From JBBIRM01 sp037441765 (GTDB lineage: Bacteria; Desulfobacterota; BSN033; UBA1163), in NCBI GenBank assembly GCA_037441765.1, contig JBBIRM010000005.1, forward strand, positions 1-55,189: DNA of 55,189 nucleotides, read 5' to 3'. The notes below the pieces were generated by a model. It ran no database searches and had not been told where the DNA came from. It worked only from the letters and a program-made list of their open reading frames with translations. Positions within the stretch are counted from its first letter, which is position 1; every line of letters begins with the position of its first letter. The position numbers and the translations under genes are program-made. Positions 52,923-55,189 of this stretch are shown here, one piece after another.

Positions 52923-53108
52923 TCAGTCTATTCGAATGATCTTCACGCGTTTCCCCACCCACTCTGGAGGAAGGTAAACCCGGCCACTATTTCCGCTCAG
53001 TTTAACCTCCTTTTCGATCATCTCCTCCCCGTAGACCTCAAATTTAGACTTATTCTGTATCTGCATCGGAGGGAGGAGATCAAACCTGGGGTCTTTTTTT
53101 CGGGCCAT
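52923..53108 (-). CDS. 61-residue DUF2080-like small protein
   Basis: The segment EKEVKLSGNSGRVYLPPEWVGKRVKIIRID closely resembles DUF2080 (given here in part: GNSGRVYLPPEWVGKRV), a small beta-rich, AbrB/SpoVT-like domain described in archaea as transposon-associated. It could bind DNA or act as an antitoxin-like regulator. Paired with the GNAT gene downstream, which makes a toxin-antitoxin-like arrangement conceivable but unproven: GNAT toxins usually pair with RHH or HTH antitoxins. A near-consensus promoter lies upstream. Confidence 0.7.
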   Translation of the reverse strand: MARKKDPRFDLLPPMQIQNKSKFEVYGEEMIEKEVKLSGNSGRVYLPPEWVGKRVKIIRID

Positions 53109-53156
53109 ATACTCTTCAAAATAGTTGCAAATTAACTATTAAATAATCACATTATA

Positions 53157-53185
53157 TTTATAATATAGTATAAAAATGTTGTCAA
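53157..53185 (-). promoter_or_regulatory. near-consensus promoter of the DUF2080-GNAT pair
   Basis: TTGACA (53180-53185), exactly 17-bp spacer, TATAAA (53157-53162) on the minus strand. It is one of the best promoter matches in the window, about 50 bp upstream of ATG 53108. Confidence 0.65.
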
Positions 53186-53239
53186 GTTAAAATTTGGGGA
53201 CCTCTGAAATAGTATTTAAAACGAATTTTCAGATCTTGT

Positions 53240-54295
53240 TCAAATCCTTATCGATTTTCGCTGAATCGAAACCTCCCTCCCCTGAATCTTGAGTCCGAGA
53301 AACTCCCTTGGTAAATCCTCTCTTGTTTCTATGGAGACCCTGCTAAGTCTAAACTCCTTCTTAAGTTTCAGGAGATTTTCGTTTTTCTGGCCCCTTAAAT
53401 TTGATACCTCCTTAGTGCTACAAAAGAAGATGGCCTCTTGCCCTTTTGGAAAATCTTGAAGAAGAATCTTGGCCATATCATAAAAAATAGCAGACTCAAT
53501 CAGTTGACGAAGTGCAGGGTGATAGGGGCCAGCAAGGAGGTATTCTTCCAGTTCTCTGGTTGGCTGAAGACCTATCCTTGCCACAGGAATGGACTCTCTC
53601 TCTAACCGGAGGAGTCCATACTTAAGCCAATCAATCGCCTCTCTCAAGGAAAGGGGATTGTAGTCTCCTGCTCTCCATAAATTTTCCAGGGGGGCACCTC
53701 TCAATACCAGTGTAGGGTGAATTCTCACAAAATCAGGTCTAAGTTCAACGGCTCTTTCAACGCTCTGGAAGAAACGAGAACGATCCTCCCCAGGAAGGCC
53801 AACCATCAGATGGAGACCAACCTCAAATCCACATGCCCTCAATTCTGAAATGGCAAAAAAGGTCTCTTTTGCCGAATGTCCCCTCATTGAATGGAACAAA
53901 ATCTCGTCAACCAGGGATTGGGCCCCTACCTCAACCGTCTTAACCCCATACTGTTTAAGAAGTGAGAGAATCCCTTTATCCAAGGTATCAGGCCGAGTAG
54001 ATATCCGGATTGAATCTACCTTTCCTGATAAGAGAAATGGCTGGACTTCCTCGAGATAGAGTTCCTGGTCTTCTCTCTTTATCGCAGTGAAACTTCCACC
54101 ATAAAAAGCAACCTGTCTCATCTTATTTCTACTATATGGAGAAAATGTCTGTAATGATTTTTCAATAAACTTCTTAACAGATGAGGGAGGAGGAATCTCC
54201 TTGGCTACAGCCTTCTGGTTGCAGAAGAGACATTGCCTCGGGCAACCCAGATGTGGAAGGAAAATGGGAATGATCAAGTGTGAGTTAGGTTCCAT
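53240..54295 (-). CDS. radical SAM protein (Elp3-related)
   Basis: 351 residues. The SAM-binding [4Fe-4S] motif is Cys18-x3-Cys22-x2-Cys25 (GCPRQCLFCNQ). The barrel has FYGGSFTAI, the RISTRPDTLD segment, VEVGAQSLVDEIL and GLHLMVGLPGEDRSRF, the pattern shared with Elp3, HemN-like and related proteins. There is no GNAT domain, so it is not full Elp3. The neighbour is RNase III upstream (22-bp gap), and an MtaB-like gene lies beyond it. A tRNA-modification role is possible but not shown. Confidence 0.87.
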   Translation of the reverse strand: MEPNSHLIIPIFLPHLGCPRQCLFCNQKAVAKEIPPPSSVKKFIEKSLQTFSPYSRNKMRQVAFYGGSFTAIKREDQELYLEEVQPFLLSGKVDSIRISTRPDTLDKGILSLLKQYGVKTVEVGAQSLVDEILFHSMRGHSAKETFFAISELRACGFEVGLHLMVGLPGEDRSRFFQSVERAVELRPDFVRIHPTLVLRGAPLENLWRAGDYNPLSLREAIDWLKYGLLRLERESIPVARIGLQPTRELEEYLLAGPYHPALRQLIESAIFYDMAKILLQDFPKGQEAIFFCSTKEVSNLRGQKNENLLKLKKEFRLSRVSIETREDLPREFLGLKIQGREVSIQRKSIRI

Positions 54296-54317
54296 TTAAA
54301 TTTGAGATTGATTAGGC

Positions 54318-55028
54318 TTAAAAGATTTTATTCAATTGATCTATGGCATTTTTTGCTGCTTCCTGCTCAGCATCCTTCTTGTTTCCTCCCCACCCAACTC
54401 CCTTTACCTCTCCCCCAATGATCACTGAGGCCTTAAATCGTTTTTCATGTTCAGGTCCGATTTCCCTCAGAACCTTATATTGAGGAGAGAAACCATAAGA
54501 CTTCTGAGTATATTCCTGGAGAAGGCTTTTATAATCATCAAAGAGGCAGGGGGCGATCTCTCCCTCAAGGTAGGGTGCAAAATGTGATCGAATGATATCC
54601 AGGGCCTGATCGAATCCAGAATCCATGAAGATAGCCCCGATCAATGCCTCATAGGCATTTGCCAGAATGGAAGATTTCTTAACCACTTCATTTAAACGTT
54701 CTCCTTTCCCGAGGAGAAGATATTCTTCAATATGGAGTTTCTTAGAAACCTGAACTAATGTGCTCTTTTTAACAAGGGATGCCCTCTTTTTTGAAAGGAT
54801 ACCCTCAGGGGCTTCAGGAAATTTGAGAATGAGTAGCTGGCCTATCGCAAGATTAAGCACAGCGTCCCCAAGAAATTCCAGAACCTCATTGGACTCTTTT
54901 GGAGAGAGGGTGGACTCATTGATGTGAGAGCTATGGGTAAGTGCCTTTTCAAGTAAACGGATATCTTTAAAAGAATATCCAAGGTGTTTCTCCACTACCT
55001 TTAAGGCCTCCCATCTTTTTTCATCCAT
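54318..55028 (-). CDS. rnc: ribonuclease III
   Basis: Double-strand-specific RNase that matures rRNA and some mRNAs. 236 residues: catalytic domain with the signature NEVLEFLGDAVLNLAIG, the second acidic site EALIGAIFMDSGFDQA, and the C-terminal dsRNA-binding domain (DYKSLLQEYTQKSYGFSPQY at its start, GGNKKDAEQEAAKNAI near its end). It overlaps the upstream MtaB-like gene by 8 bp. Confidence 0.96.
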   Translation of the reverse strand: MDEKRWEALKVVEKHLGYSFKDIRLLEKALTHSSHINESTLSPKESNEVLEFLGDAVLNLAIGQLLILKFPEAPEGILSKKRASLVKKSTLVQVSKKLHIEEYLLLGKGERLNEVVKKSSILANAYEALIGAIFMDSGFDQALDIIRSHFAPYLEGEIAPCLFDDYKSLLQEYTQKSYGFSPQYKVLREIGPEHEKRFKASVIIGGEVKGVGWGGNKKDAEQEAAKNAIDQLNKIF

Positions 55029-55189
55029 GTTCTATCACCCTTCCAATTAAGCCCTTCTCGCCCTCACCCGTGATCCATACCTTCAATTCTCGATTAATCC
55101 ACGCAGGAGGCGTCTCTCTTTCATTGTATAAATCCAGAAGGACAGGAATATAGTTTCTTGAGATCCCTATCCACTTACCGGTCTTCTTG
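55021..55189 (-). CDS. C-terminal end of an MtaB/MiaB-type methylthiotransferase, partial
   Basis: The last 55 codons of a gene entering from the right edge. The tail reads GISRNYIPVLLDLYN..., followed by ITGEGEKGLIGRVIEHG and TGA at 55021-55023. The pattern (G-x-x-x-N-Y-x-x-V, then G-x-x-G-R-V) is that of the C-terminal TRAM-like domain of MtaB or MiaB tRNA methylthiotransferases. The radical SAM core is outside the window. The stop lies inside the start of rnc. Confidence 0.6.
   Translation of the reverse strand, partial: KKTGKWIGISRNYIPVLLDLYNERETPPAWINRELKVWITGEGEKGLIGRVIEHG

Noticed and set aside
52475..53108. A confirmed toxin-antitoxin system
   Set aside because: Only the gene order and sizes suggest it. 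The GNAT lacks features I could tie to tRNA-acetylating toxins, and DUF2080 is not an established antitoxin.

Overview
The window (about 43% GC by eye, genes packed on both strands, two runs of N) reads like a scaffold from a metagenome-assembled Desulfobacterota-like (former Deltaproteobacteria) bacterium. The clues are a class II (Bam-type) benzoyl-CoA reductase cluster, a membrane ETF:quinone oxidoreductase, selenocysteine use, an alternative-complex-III/Qrc-like module, and an A2-type oxygen reductase. No rRNA, tRNA, CRISPR array or clear insertion sequence was seen. The lineage is an inference and cannot be fixed from this window alone.

Layout. 1-7574 (+): a protein-quality block (ClpX-like AAA+ ATPase interrupted by assembly gaps, CbpA-type DnaJ, a Lon-like protease of the AAA_32 type), then the rRNA methyltransferases RsmE and a TrmA/RlmD-type enzyme. 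7704-9816 (-): DUF72 protein, hisI, hisG. 10016-13483 (+): a very large GH13 protein. 13504-15279 (-): lexA-dinB, an SOS pair with a perfect 20-bp palindrome over the lexA promoter. 15488-16210 (-): an unrecognised Cys-rich protein. 16268-23359 (-): aconitase-family large and small subunits, DoxX, UbiA-type prenyltransferase, a selenocysteine thioredoxin-like protein, then a three-gene 2-oxoacid dehydrogenase (E1 alpha, E1 beta, E2). 23472-24360 (+): Hsp20, then two very small genes, one encoding a 41-residue peptide with a C-terminal Cys cluster. 24379-37016 (-): a 13-gene respiratory run, sco-ctaD-ctaE-ctaF-ctaC-ctaB, then pentahaem cytochrome, molybdopterin-family subunit, Fe-S subunit, NrfD-type subunit, cytochrome c, cytochrome b5/DUF2231 fusion and citrate synthase. 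37177-39702 (-): GH57. 40012-52323 (-): bamB-bamC-bamD-bamE-bamF-DUF3795-EMO-etfB-etfA. 52475-55189 (-): GNAT, a DUF2080-like small protein, a radical SAM protein, RNase III and the C-terminal end of an MtaB/MiaB-type gene.

How the parts fit. The Bam proteins would reduce benzoyl-CoA at a tungsten centre, with an HdrA/MvhD-type electron-bifurcating module drawing on reduced carriers. ETF plus EMO would pass electrons from acyl-CoA dehydrogenases to menaquinone. The ACIII/Qrc-like complex and the caa3 oxidase would carry quinol electrons to oxygen. An oxygen-sensitive aromatic-reduction module and an oxygen reductase in the same 55 kb suggest a facultative or oxygen-tolerant lifestyle.

The most notable sequence signal is three in-frame TGA codons that break otherwise intact genes exactly where the family has a redox cysteine: CPHC to UPHC in the thioredoxin-like protein, CNWC to CNWU in BamF/MvhD, and CSxC to CSIU in BamE/HdrA. 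Each TGA is followed by a hairpin whose apex lies about 24-30 nt downstream. Standard gene calling would truncate or miss all three genes.
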